A DNA stretch of 64,000 nucleotides from Anaerocolumna sp. MB42-C2 (GTDB taxonomy: Bacteria; Bacillota; Clostridia; Lachnospirales; Lachnospiraceae): the NCBI RefSeq assembly GCF_030913705.1, contig NZ_CP133190.1:4675501-4739500 (forward strand), in the 5' to 3' direction. The stretch's first letter is position 1, and each line of letters starts with the position of its first letter. The position numbers and the translations under genes are program-made. Below the pieces are notes generated by a model. It saw only the letters and a program-made list of their open reading frames with translations, was not told the origin of the DNA and ran no database searches. Of this stretch, positions 1-8,948 are shown piece by piece.

Positions 1-342
1 ACAAAATAATATCTTTTAATTTATTTGAATATATTTAAATTATACATTATTGTAAAAAACAGTCAATATTATTTGCGTATTCTACATTATTTCTGCATAT
101 TCTACATGAATTTAAATCAATTGAGGTGTGTAAGGAGGTTGTGTTATGGGAAATAGCAGGATCTTCTGAAACTTGAAGTATTTCAGTTTCTCTGGCAAGA
201 TATAATCTATAACTGCTGCTTTCTTTCCGTACTCTCCATGATTCTGGACAATTATATACAAATATTCGCACCCTCAGCAATACCTTTTAAAGCTACCAAT
301 GCTTATAATTAGGTTATCATAATATGGGAGGGTGCAGTTACT
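1..342. promoter_or_regulatory. Upstream region of the GH94 gene, with a direct-repeat site
   Basis: AT-rich leader. It holds a 14-bp near-perfect direct repeat, TGCGTATTCTACAT at 74-87 and TGCATATTCTACAT at 94-107, spaced 20 bp (about two helix turns), as an AraC-type or response-regulator site might be. AAGGAGGT at 132-139 followed by ATG at 146 opens a frame of only seven codons (MGNSRIF), either a leader peptide or a gene-start remnant. A TTATAAT -10-like element lies at 302-308. Positions 241-342 are the first copy of a promoter block repeated near 7112-7211. Confidence 0.4.
241..270 (+). repeat. Promoter-block repeat, copy 1
   Basis: These 30 bases are identical to 7112-7141. Similarity continues more loosely to the start codon of the following frame in both copies: a shared CAGCAATACC, a shared TTATAAT and a shared GGAGG ribosome site. 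Copy 1 drives the intact GH94 gene. Confidence 0.9.
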
Positions 343-2742
343 ATGAAATATGGATGTTTTGATAATGAAAAGAGAGAATACCTAATAGAGCGGGTGGATT
401 TACCCACGTCCTGGACTAATTACTTAGGTGTGAAAGATATGTGTGCCGTTATAAATCATACTGCCGGAGGATATCTGTTTTATAAATCACCGGAATATCA
501 CCGGATAACACGTTTTCGCGCCAACAGTATACCAATGGACCGGCCGGGACATTATGTTTATGTAAGGGATGATGAGACGGGAGAGTATTTCAGCATATCC
601 TGGCAGCCGGTGGGTAAACCCTTAGAGGAAGCTAAATATGAATGCCGCCATGGATTGTCCTATTCTAAATATTCTTGTGAATATAAGGGGATTACAGCAG
701 AGCAGACCTTATTTATACCAATAGAGGATACCGTAGAGCTTTGGGATGTAAAAATTAAAAATAATGAATCAAAACCTAGAGAGTTAAGTGTATTTTCCTA
801 TTGTGAGTTTTCCTACCACCATATTGATATGGATAACCGGAACTTTCAGATGAGTAATTATGCTGCCGGTTCTTCCTATGAAAACGGTGTGATTGAACAT
901 GATTTGTTTTACGAAGAGTTTGGATATCAGTATTTTACGTCCAATTTTGAACCGGACAGTTTTGATTGTCTCAGGGATAAATTTATAGGTTTATACCGTA
1001 CGGAAAGCAATCCCATTGCCGTGGAAAAAGGCAGCTGCGGCGGCAGTTTTGAAAAAGGGAATAATCACTGCGGTTCTCTGCATAAGAAGATTTCTTTAAA
1101 ACCGGGGGAAGAAATAAGGCTGGTATTTATGTTAGGAGAGGGCAACCGGGAAACTGGTTATGGGATACGTGATAAATATTCGGATCTAAAGAATGTGGAT
1201 GAAGCTTTCAAACAATTAGCTTTATTTTGGGATAGAAAATTAAATAAATTACAGATACAGACTCCAAACGAGGGAATGAATACCTTAATTAATATCTGGA
1301 ATCTGTATCAGTCAGAGATTAATATTATGTTTTCCCGCTTTGCTTCCTTTATCGAGGTTGGAGGAAGAACCGGGTTAGGTTATAGGGATACGGCTCAGGA
1401 TGCTATGACCATTCCCCACTCCAACCCTGAGAAATGCCGCCAGAGGCTGGTTGAACTTCTGCGTGGTCTGGTATCGACCGGTTACGGACTCCATTTGTTC
1501 CAGCCGGAATGGTTTGATCCTGACACGGAAGTAAAACCTTTTAAATCTCCAACAGTAATTCCCACACCTAATAAAGAGGATATGATACATGGGATAAAAG
1601 ATGCCTGCTCCGACGATGCGCTATGGTTGGTAAGTTCTATTGTTGAATATGTAAAAGAAACCGGAGAGTTTACTTTTTTAACAGAAGAACTCACCTATGC
1701 GGATAAAGGAAAAGGAACCGTTTATGAGCATATGATGAAAATACTTGACTTTTCTTATGAACAGGTAGGAAAAAGCGGAATCTGCAAAGGTCTTCGGGCG
1801 GACTGGAATGACTGCCTGAATCTTGGAGGAGGAGAAAGTGCACTGGTAACCTTTTTGCATTACTGGGCATTAGGTAATTTCTTAGAGGTTGCGGAGTATT
1901 TAGGTAAGACAGAGGATATAAAGAAGTACACAGCTATGAGAGGGAAAGTAAAAGAAGTATGTGACAGGGAATTATGGGATAAGGAATGGTATATCCGGGG
2001 AGTTACGAAAAACGGCAGGAAAATCGGAACCAGCGAAGACAAAGAGGGTAAGATCCATTTGGAATCCAATGCCTGGGCAGTATTATCCGGTGCGGCACCC
2101 TATGAAAAAGGTGTTAAAGCCATGGACAGTATTGACAAATACCTTTATACCCCTTATGGCATTATGTTAAACGGACCGTCTTATACGGTACCCGATGAGG
2201 ATATTGGTTTCGTAACCAGAGTATATCCCGGATTAAAGGAAAATGGTGCAATCTTCAGTCATCCCAATCCCTGGGCCTGGGTTGCGGAATGTATGTTAGG
2301 ACGTGGTGATCGGGCAATGAAATTTTATAATGCCTTATGCCCTTATAATCAGAATGATCAGATTGAAATCCGGGAAGCGGAGCCGTATTCCTACTGCCAG
2401 TTCATTATGGGCAGAGACCATACGGGGTTTGGCAGGGCAAGACATCCCTTTATGACGGGAACCGGCGGCTGGGCTTATTTTGCAGTTACCAGATACATAT
2501 TGGGAATACAGCCGGGATTTGATACCCTGATCATTGACCCCTGCATACCATCTGAATGGAAAGAATTTCATGTCACCAGAGAATGGAGAGGTGTAAAATA
2601 CGATATCACCGTTCTCAATCCGGAGGGAGTTATGAAAGGAGCCAAATCCATCACCTTAAACGGAGAAGAAGTGAAGGAAATTAAATTTAGTAATCAATCA
2701 GAAATAAATAAAATTATCGTCACCATGGGAAGTGTGAAATAG
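343..2742 (+). CDS. chbP: GH94 phosphorylase, N,N'-diacetylchitobiose phosphorylase-like
   Basis: Cytosolic family GH94 inverting phosphorylase, 799 aa with no signal peptide. It would split a beta-linked disaccharide with phosphate to give sugar-1-phosphate and free sugar. The N-terminus (FDNEKREYLI, WTNYLG, HTAGGYLFYKSPEY), HCGSLHKK, the stretch SRFASFIEVGGRTGLGYRDT and the end (GGWAYFAVTRYILGIQPGF) follow, as I recall them, the Vibrio chitobiose phosphorylase along the whole length. Asp490 in RADWNDCLNLGG is the expected general acid. GGAGGG precedes the ATG at 343. A phosphohexomutase lies downstream (7271), which suits conversion of GlcNAc-1-P or Glc-1-P. Family is near certain; GlcNAc2 rather than cellobiose or another substrate is inferred from overall similarity. 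Confidence 0.87.
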   Translation: MKYGCFDNEKREYLIERVDLPTSWTNYLGVKDMCAVINHTAGGYLFYKSPEYHRITRFRANSIPMDRPGHYVYVRDDETGEYFSISWQPVGKPLEEAKYECRHGLSYSKYSCEYKGITAEQTLFIPIEDTVELWDVKIKNNESKPRELSVFSYCEFSYHHIDMDNRNFQMSNYAAGSSYENGVIEHDLFYEEFGYQYFTSNFEPDSFDCLRDKFIGLYRTESNPIAVEKGSCGGSFEKGNNHCGSLHKKISLKPGEEIRLVFMLGEGNRETGYGIRDKYSDLKNVDEAFKQLALFWDRKLNKLQIQTPNEGMNTLINIWNLYQSEINIMFSRFASFIEVGGRTGLGYRDTAQDAMTIPHSNPEKCRQRLVELLRGLVSTGYGLHLFQPEWFDPDTEVKPFKSPTVIPTPNKEDMIHGIKDACSDDALWLVSSIVEYVKETGEFTFLTEELTYADKGKGTVYEHMMKILDFSYEQVGKSGICKGLRADWNDCLNLGGGESALVTFLHYWALGNFLEVAEYLGKTEDIKKYTAMRGKVKEVCDRELWDKEWYIRGVTKNGRKIGTSEDKEGKIHLESNAWAVLSGAAPYEKGVKAMDSIDKYLYTPYGIMLNGPSYTVPDEDIGFVTRVYPGLKENGAIFSHPNPWAWVAECMLGRGDRAMKFYNALCPYNQNDQIEIREAEPYSYCQFIMGRDHTGFGRARHPFMTGTGGWAYFAVTRYILGIQPGFDTLIIDPCIPSEWKEFHVTREWRGVKYDITVLNPEGVMKGAKSITLNGEEVKEIKFSNQSEINKIIVTMGSVK

Positions 2743-2770
2743 AATTTTGAAAAGACCAAAATTCTATCGA

Positions 2771-2812
2771 AGAACTCCAAAATGAGCACGGAGGGTGCTC
2801 ATTTTGAACTTC
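2771..2812. terminator. Hairpin after the GH94 gene
   Basis: CAAAATGAGCAC and GTGCTCATTTTG form a perfect stem around GGAGG, extended outward by AGAA/TTCT. No strong T-run follows, so termination is probable but not certain. Confidence 0.6.
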
Positions 2813-2828
2813 TTCATCCATTATTTGA

Positions 2829-2847
2829 GATGCCGCATTGCGGCATC
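2829..2847. repeat. Short perfect palindrome GATGCCGC-ATT-GCGGCATC
   Basis: Eight-base perfect stem with a three-base loop, GC-rich in an AT-rich gap, just before the repeated GH94 stop region. Confidence 0.6.
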
Positions 2848-3378
2848 ATGACGGTAAGTGTGAAATAGAAATATCCTAACATATTATAAGTGATAAACGG
2901 AATAGGATTTGAGTGGTATGTATTCATTGAAAACAATAAAATGATTATATGTTACTCAAATCCTGAATAGTTAGTTAAATATTCTTGAATTAATTTATTA
3001 TTGCTAAGTTTAGTATTACATGGAGAGTTTGTCCTAATTCGAATGGGCGCCACATTATCCGATGCCTTAAATCACTGTTACAAAAATGAATCTGGTGTTA
3101 TACGCTTTATGTTGCCGTTCTAATTCTGTATTTTCTGTTATTTATTCTTATCTTTTCTGCATAACAAATCAGCATACAACCGCAGTTTGTATAACCAGGT
3201 TGTCTCATATAATTTCACTAAAATAGTGCATAAAATATAGTAAAATAGTATATTTCATAAACTGTAATAGAAAGTTATAATAAAAATGGAAATAAATTGT
3301 AAATTTAAGTTAATTTAAAGAAGCAAAGTGAATAGAAAATTACATATAAAATCGGATATTAGAGTTTTGGAGAATATA

Positions 3379-5169
3379 ATGCGAAAGATCAGTATTAGGA
3401 ATAAAAAATATACATATTGCCATTCCGTTAAAATTACATTTATAAGTTCACCTAAATTAGCAGGTATTTATCTGCTGCTTACAATTATTGCTGCGATACT
3501 GCCTACGCTTCAGGTTATTGTAAATGCCGATTTTTTGGATAGTGCGCTTGATTTATTAAATGGAAGTGCAACGAAAAGCCATGTATATCAGCTTTTAGGG
3601 CTTGTTATCTTATTTGTAAGCTATTTATGGATTATGGAACCAATTATGACAGCGATGTCTAAGAGTATGGAACAGGATCTCCGATTGCATTTTAGAAATG
3701 CTGTTATGGAAAAAAGGGCAAAACTTAAATTCTGTTATATAGAAGATCAGGAAAGTCTTGATCTGATTGAACGTGTTACAGATAATGCTGAAACTAAAAT
3801 GATACAAGGATATACGAATCTGCTGGAGCTGGTTTCTCTTGTGATTAATACCACCGGTTTGTTAGTGATATTGATTGCAGAGGTTGCCTGGGTAGCCTTG
3901 TTTATAATTATTGTTGCGATTCCATTGTTTTATCTGGCATTTTTAAGTGGGAAGTCTACTTATGAGGCCAATAAAGACATAACCAAATATCAAAGGAAAT
4001 ATAAATATTTGACTAAGATTATGACAGAACGTGATGCCATCGAAGAAAGAACTCTGTTTGGATATAACAATGAATTAAATAGAGTCTGGAACGATCAATA
4101 TGAAATCGCAAGAAAGAAAGAATTAAAGACACGTTCAAAATGGTTTATTAAATTAAAAACAGGAAGTGTAATCACAGCATTTATCAGTATATTCATATCG
4201 GCTGTATTAGTAAAACCGGCAGTTACAGGAGCAATTACAATCGGTATGTTATTTTCATTAATAAATGCGGCACTTAATTTAGTACATACTATGTCATGGC
4301 AAATGACAAGGTGCATTGATTCGGTTGCGTCTCATAATGAATATCTTAAAGAATTAACAAGGTTTTCCTGGATGGAAGAAGAAGAGGGGGCGGATGCTCT
4401 GCCTGGAGAAATACCGGAATTCGATAGTCTAAAATTTATAAATGTTCGATTTAAATATCCCGGAACGGATAGATATATATTAAATGGGATTAATCTGGAG
4501 CTTGAAAAAGGAAAACATTATGCATTTGTGGGTGTTAACGGTGCAGGAAAAACAACCATAGCCAAGCTTCTTACGGGTTTGTATTCTGACTATGAGGGAC
4601 AGATACTAATCAATGGCAAAGAACTTAGAACCTATACTAAGAATAAGTTAAAAGCTTTTTTTTCAGTTGTATATCAGGATTTTGCAAAGTATTTTATATC
4701 TGTGTTTGATAATATTGCCTTAGGAAATGTGCTAAACCAGGATGAAGAAAGTATAAAGAAAGCAATAAAATCATTAAAACTGGAACAGGTCATTGATGCA
4801 TTGCCATCGGGAGTGGATTCTATTTTAGGTAAGATCAAGGAAGAGGGTAAGGATATTTCCGGAGGAGAATGGCAGAGAATTGCTTTAGCCCGTGCTTTTG
4901 TGAGCAATGCTCCAATCAGGATATTAGACGAACCTACTGCGGCTTTAGATCCCATTGCAGAAAGTAATTTATATGAAGAATTCGCCCAATTATGTGAAGG
5001 AAAAACAACGATTTTCTTCAGCCATCGTTTGGGTTCAATAAAACTGTCTGATTATATTTATGTGATTAATGGCGGTTATGTTTATGAAAAAGGAACACAT
5101 AAAGAATTAATGCGGTTAAATGGTATTTATCAGACAATGTATGAAAGCCAGAGAGGATGGTATCAATGA
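3379..5169 (+). CDS. ABC exporter, fused permease-ATPase, first half of a heterodimer
   Basis: Type IV ABC exporter half-transporter, 596 aa. An N-terminal membrane domain of about 320 residues with several hydrophobic segments precedes a nucleotide-binding domain: Walker A GVNGAGKTT from Gly385, signature SGGEWQ from Ser494, Walker B ILDEP at 515-519, and the H-loop SHR near 552. I start at ATG 3379 because TTGGAGA lies six bases before it; the frame could begin at GTG 3328 with a poor ribosome site. The stop overlaps the next gene by ATGA, so the two are co-translated and probably pair. Neither sequence has a C39 peptidase domain. Substrate unknown. Confidence 0.88.
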   Translation: MRKISIRNKKYTYCHSVKITFISSPKLAGIYLLLTIIAAILPTLQVIVNADFLDSALDLLNGSATKSHVYQLLGLVILFVSYLWIMEPIMTAMSKSMEQDLRLHFRNAVMEKRAKLKFCYIEDQESLDLIERVTDNAETKMIQGYTNLLELVSLVINTTGLLVILIAEVAWVALFIIIVAIPLFYLAFLSGKSTYEANKDITKYQRKYKYLTKIMTERDAIEERTLFGYNNELNRVWNDQYEIARKKELKTRSKWFIKLKTGSVITAFISIFISAVLVKPAVTGAITIGMLFSLINAALNLVHTMSWQMTRCIDSVASHNEYLKELTRFSWMEEEEGADALPGEIPEFDSLKFINVRFKYPGTDRYILNGINLELEKGKHYAFVGVNGAGKTTIAKLLTGLYSDYEGQILINGKELRTYTKNKLKAFFSVVYQDFAKYFISVFDNIALGNVLNQDEESIKKAIKSLKLEQVIDALPSGVDSILGKIKEEGKDISGGEWQRIALARAFVSNAPIRILDEPTAALDPIAESNLYEEFAQLCEGKTTIFFSHRLGSIKLSDYIYVINGGYVYEKGTHKELMRLNGIYQTMYESQRGWYQ

Positions 5170-6977
5170 GAGGAAAGAAAAAGAAAGTTGATGTCTTTCA
5201 GATGCTAAAAACCGTACTGCCCATGATTTATAAGTCAGCTCCGGGTTTTTTTATAATATTTATTATGATTGCCATCCTGCATGGATTGTCCTGGGCAGTT
5301 AAGGTGTTTTTTATGCAGCGGTTTTATGATACGGCAAGTACGGTTATAACAACAGGCGGTTCAATCAAGGACATTTATTTATCTTTATTGATCTACGGAA
5401 TCATAGTAATTTCTGCGGAAATTGTAAATGGTCTGCATAGTTTTGTATATATGCCTTTTAATCAGAAATGTATTGGTTATATGATGCAGAAAATACATTT
5501 AAAAGTTGCCAGAATAAGGCCTATAGAATATGAGAATGCTGAAATTCTTAATGATATTAATAAATCAGAGCAGGGTATCAACAATATTTTCAATATGGTA
5601 TTTTCATTCATTATGGTATTAACTTTTTTCGTTCCTTACATATTATTTATGAGCTTTTGGCTTTTATCCATAAAGCCGATTCTCGTTATTTCCATGTTAA
5701 TATCAATGCTTCCGTTTATGGTGACTAAAATGCTGCAAACAGGTATGTTTGCACGGTTGGAAGATGAGATCGCTCCGGTAAGGAGATCATTTAATTATTA
5801 TGAGCAGTGTATTTGTTCTAAAGAATATTTTAAAGAAACAAGAATACTTGGAGCAGTTTTGTATTTTAAAAAATTATATAAGGAGACTTTGATTCTGCTG
5901 AATGCAAAGAGTCTGAAAGTGATTAAAAGAGCATGTTTTATGGATTTGTGCGGTAAGTTGATTGGGTTAATCGGATACTTGGCAGTTCTTTATCTTTTCG
6001 TCAATGCGTTATTGGATGGAAGTATAACCGCCGGGACTTTTGCGGCTATATTTACTGCAATAGCTAAGATACAGGAGATGGTCGGAGGTCTGATTGGTGC
6101 GGCAGGTTCCATAGGGCAAAACAGCGGTTCCATTAATAATTTATTAAAATTTTTAAATATGCCGGAGGTTGATGGCGAGGATGAGGTCGTTGACCGAAAG
6201 GGTGAAATTGAATTAAATAATGTTTTTTTTACCTATCCGGGTATGGATACAATGGCGGTTAGTAATCTTAATTTAAAAATTAATTACGGTGAAACAGTTG
6301 CAATAGTCGGTCAAAACGGTGCCGGAAAATCAACGTTAGTAAAGTTACTGACAGGTATTTATACTCCCTCTCAAGGCCAGGTTTTGATTTCCGGTAAAGA
6401 TACTAAGAATATATCCCGGAAAGCAATGTTTAAAGGAGTATCAGGTGTATTTCAAAATTATCAGAAATATCAGATGACATTGCGGGAAAATATTTCTATT
6501 AGTGATATTGAAAACAGAAAAACAGATGACCAGATTATTAATATCTTGAAAAAAGCGGATGTTTCTGTTGATTCAGTTGTTTTCCCACAAGGGTTGGATA
6601 CGATGCTGTCAAGAGAATTTGACGGTGTTGATTTATCAGGCGGTCAATGGCAGAGGGTGGCAATAGGAAGAGGCCTTAACCGTGTAAATGACTTTATTGT
6701 ATTGGATGAACCTACAGCGGCTATAGATCCAATCGAGGAGACAAATATATATAAGAAATTTTCGGAAGTGTCCAGAGGGATTACAGCGATCTTGGTAACA
6801 CACCGGCTTGGAAGTGCACGTATTGCAGATAGGATTGTTGTTATGGATCACGGACAAATTGCGGAAGTTGGAAATCATGAGACATTAATGGCAAAACACA
6901 GCCTATATTATGAAATGTTTACTGCCCAGGCAAAGTGGTATGAACAGACTCCCCTGCAAAAAGCAGCAGTTACGTGA
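5166..6977 (+). CDS. ABC exporter, fused permease-ATPase, second half of a heterodimer
   Basis: Second half-transporter, 603 aa: transmembrane domain, then an ATPase domain with Walker A GQNGAGKST, signature LSGGQWQR, Walker B FIVLDEP and H-loop THRLG. The start at 5166 is chosen over ATG 5157 because the GAGAGG at 5151-5156 is correctly spaced only for 5166, giving a four-base ATGA overlap with the upstream partner. No precursor peptide, immunity gene or adjacent regulator is visible, so export of a drug, lipid or peptide cannot be told apart. The pair lies between remnants of a duplicated GH94 gene. Confidence 0.88.
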   Translation: MRGKKKKVDVFQMLKTVLPMIYKSAPGFFIIFIMIAILHGLSWAVKVFFMQRFYDTASTVITTGGSIKDIYLSLLIYGIIVISAEIVNGLHSFVYMPFNQKCIGYMMQKIHLKVARIRPIEYENAEILNDINKSEQGINNIFNMVFSFIMVLTFFVPYILFMSFWLLSIKPILVISMLISMLPFMVTKMLQTGMFARLEDEIAPVRRSFNYYEQCICSKEYFKETRILGAVLYFKKLYKETLILLNAKSLKVIKRACFMDLCGKLIGLIGYLAVLYLFVNALLDGSITAGTFAAIFTAIAKIQEMVGGLIGAAGSIGQNSGSINNLLKFLNMPEVDGEDEVVDRKGEIELNNVFFTYPGMDTMAVSNLNLKINYGETVAIVGQNGAGKSTLVKLLTGIYTPSQGQVLISGKDTKNISRKAMFKGVSGVFQNYQKYQMTLRENISISDIENRKTDDQIINILKKADVSVDSVVFPQGLDTMLSREFDGVDLSGGQWQRVAIGRGLNRVNDFIVLDEPTAAIDPIEETNIYKKFSEVSRGITAILVTHRLGSARIADRIVVMDHGQIAEVGNHETLMAKHSLYYEMFTAQAKWYEQTPLQKAAVT

Positions 6978-7111
6978 ACAATAACAGACTTCGCGATGCA
7001 CACAAAACGAGAAGAAAGCGTTCCTGGCTGCAATTCTCCGGTTCTCTGTGACAATACACTCACAAAAAACACGTCGCGTTGTCGCCTGTGAAATCCTGTG
7101 AGGATAGTAAT

Positions 7112-7141
7112 ATTCTGGACAATTATATACAAATATTCGCA
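7112..7141 (+). repeat. Promoter-block repeat, copy 2
   Basis: Identical over 30 bases to 241-270. Downstream similarity continues through the TTATAAT near 7175 and GGAGG at 7198-7202 into the ATG at 7212, where the encoded peptide also resembles the GH94 N-terminus. Copy 2 now lies upstream of the phosphohexomutase. Confidence 0.9.
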
Positions 7142-7211
7142 CTGCCAGCAATACCCTTTTCTATACTATGTGTTTATAATAAGGGTATCTTGATATAGGA
7201 GGATTTATTTT

Positions 7212-7274
7212 ATGAAATGCGATTATTTTAATTATAATAGACGGGAATATACAATTAAGGAGGCTGCAAGATGA
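7212..7274 (+). pseudogene. 20-codon GH94 N-terminal remnant, now a leader ORF for the mutase
   Basis: ATG at 7212 after a GGAGG site encodes MKCDYFNYNRREYTIKEAAR and stops at 7274. It aligns with the first residues of the intact GH94 protein (MKYGCFDNEKREYLIERVD), sharing MK, F, REY and I. Its AAGGAGG at 7257-7263 is the ribosome site of the phosphohexomutase, and its TGA overlaps that gene's ATG at 7271, so translation is probably coupled. Confidence 0.8.
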
Positions 7275-8731
7275 TAAAGTTTGGTACAGGCGGCTGGAGA
7301 GCGATAATAGGAGAAGATTTTACTAAATCAAACATACAAACACTATCAAAAGCCCTGGCTGTAAAAATGATAAATGAGGGCGTCACGGATAACGGCATTG
7401 TTATCGGATATGACAGAAGATTTCTATCCAAGGAAGCCATGAGATGGGCGGGAGAGATATTTGCCGCGGAGGGAATTACAGCTTATTTAATAAACCGTTC
7501 CTCACCGACACCATTAATCATGTATTATGTTATGAAACAAAAACTACATTACGGAATGATGATTACAGCCAGCCATAATCCGGCTATTTATAACGGAATC
7601 AAAGTATTTACCTATGGAGGCCGGGATGCGGATGAAATCCAGACCAAAGATATTGAGAATTATATCATGGATGTGAAAGAGGAAGAAGTTCAGGGAATGG
7701 AATATGAGAAAGCGGTGGAAGCCCAGTTAATCATAGAGATTAATCCTCTGAATGAATATCTGGATAACATTATAAATGCTATTGATATGCAGGCAATTAA
7801 GAACAGAGGGTTACGAATCGCCTTAGATCCTATGTACGGAGTAAGCGAAACTTCTTTAAAAACCATACTGTTAACAGCCAGATGTGAAGTAAACACCATA
7901 CATGACAGGCATGATACATTATTTGGAGGAAAGCTGCCCTCCCCGTCTGCCCAGACCTTAAAAAGTCTTAAGAATTATGTAGTGGATCATAATATGGATA
8001 TCGGTATCGCAACGGATGGAGATGCGGACCGTATCGGTGTTATTGATGACACGGGTAGATTCTTACATCCCAACGATTTACTGGTTGTATTATATTATTA
8101 TCTGGTTAAGTATAAAGGCTGGCATGGAGCAGTGGTAAGAAACATTGCAACCACCCACATGCTTGATAAAGTGGCAGAAAGTTTTGGAGAGAAGTGTTAT
8201 GAGGTCCCGGTAGGATTTAAATATATCTCTGCTAAAATGCAGGAGACCAATGCCATTATCGGTGGGGAATCTTCCGGGGGATTAACCGTCAGAGGCCACA
8301 TAAACGGGAAAGACGGCATCTATGCGGCCGCTCTCTTAATCGAGATGATAGCCATTACGGGAAAGAATTTATCACAGATTATCCGTGAAATAGAAGAGGA
8401 GAACGGAGCTATCTATATGGAGGAAAGAGATTATAAATTTAATCAGGAGAAAAAAGAAGAAATCTTTACAACCCTCCTTGTGGATAAAAGCTTACCGGAT
8501 TTACCCTTTGAGGTGGATAAAATTTCATATTTGGATGGCTGTAAAATATATTTTAAAAACGGCGGTTGGATTATAGCCCGTTTTTCCGGTACCGAACCGC
8601 TTCTTCGCATCTTCTGTGAGATGCCGGAGTCAGAGGATGCCATTAAGCTTTGTGAAATATATGAAGATTTTTTAGATTTGAATAATAAAAAAACATTAGG
8701 ACAAAAAGAATTGGTATTGAATAATAAATAA
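7271..8731 (+). CDS. Alpha-D-phosphohexomutase (phosphoglucomutase/phospho-GlcNAc mutase type)
   Basis: Soluble 486-aa enzyme of the phosphohexomutase family, moving phosphate between C1 and C6 of a hexose phosphate. Landmarks in order: the substrate and active-site loop TASHNPAIYNG with the phosphoserine at Ser101, the magnesium loop DGDADR at 249-254, the sugar loop GGESSGG, and the phosphate-binding RFSGTEPLLRIF near the C-terminus. The strong AAGGAGG lies inside the upstream 20-codon leader. Placement behind a GH94 promoter copy suggests it feeds the sugar-1-phosphate made by GH94 into glycolysis or amino-sugar metabolism. Whether it prefers Glc-1-P or GlcNAc-1-P cannot be read from the sequence. 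Confidence 0.88.
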   Translation: MIKFGTGGWRAIIGEDFTKSNIQTLSKALAVKMINEGVTDNGIVIGYDRRFLSKEAMRWAGEIFAAEGITAYLINRSSPTPLIMYYVMKQKLHYGMMITASHNPAIYNGIKVFTYGGRDADEIQTKDIENYIMDVKEEEVQGMEYEKAVEAQLIIEINPLNEYLDNIINAIDMQAIKNRGLRIALDPMYGVSETSLKTILLTARCEVNTIHDRHDTLFGGKLPSPSAQTLKSLKNYVVDHNMDIGIATDGDADRIGVIDDTGRFLHPNDLLVVLYYYLVKYKGWHGAVVRNIATTHMLDKVAESFGEKCYEVPVGFKYISAKMQETNAIIGGESSGGLTVRGHINGKDGIYAAALLIEMIAITGKNLSQIIREIEEENGAIYMEERDYKFNQEKKEEIFTTLLVDKSLPDLPFEVDKISYLDGCKIYFKNGGWIIARFSGTEPLLRIFCEMPESEDAIKLCEIYEDFLDLNNKKTLGQKELVLNNK

Positions 8732-8776
8732 AAATAAAAGAGTTATATAACAAAATAAGTAATTATATTCCTTAGT

Positions 8777-8813
8777 AAGGCTGCTTTCATTTTAGATGGA
8801 AGACAGCCTTTTT
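8777..8813 (+). terminator. Intrinsic terminator after the phosphohexomutase
   Basis: Stem AAGGCTG-CTTTCAT / ATGGAAG-ACAGCCTT with a five-base loop, followed by TTT. Confidence 0.8.
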
Positions 8814-8845
8814 CACTTGGAAGTTATCAATTTAAATATATAAAA

Positions 8846-8885
8846 GTTTCTAAAAAGAAACCATGTACATCTGAATTGTGTATAG
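8846..8885 (+). promoter_or_regulatory. Candidate ECF-type autoregulated promoter
   Basis: AGAAACC at 8856-8862 and TGTATAG at 8879-8885 resemble ECF -35 (GAAAC) and -10 elements with a slightly long spacer. The -35 lies in the palindrome GTTTCT-AAAA-AGAAAC. Weak evidence, but upstream of a sigma-factor gene. Confidence 0.3.
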
Positions 8886-8948
8886 TATTATGAATATATT
8901 CAGATTAATCAATCGCGATAAACAGATAATTAAGGAAAGGGGTGGAAT

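Larger units (their letters stand above)
2743..3378. other. Long intergenic region with hairpins and possible gene debris
   Basis: It contains two hairpins listed separately. The 15-base string AAGTGTGAAATAGAA at 2856-2870 exactly repeats the GH94 stop region at 2730-2744, so it may be a second GH94 3' end. An inverted repeat AGGATTTGAGT (2904-2914) / ACTCAAATCCT (2954-2964) follows. An open stretch at 3043-3123 (26 aa, MGATLSDALNHCYK...) faintly resembles the C-terminal part of IS66-type transposases. From 3130 on it is AT-rich, with no certain promoter for the exporter genes. Confidence 0.4.

Noticed and set aside
146-169. Seven-codon frame with a strong ribosome site (MGNSRIF)
   Set aside because: Too short to call a gene; could be a leader or debris.
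3043-3123. Possible IS66-type transposase remnant (26 codons)
   Set aside because: Similarity is faint and short, with no terminal repeats or neighbouring IS genes; only noted within the intergenic entry.
3379-6977. Bacteriocin or lantibiotic system
   Set aside because: No precursor peptide, modification enzyme, immunity gene or C39 peptidase domain is visible nearby.
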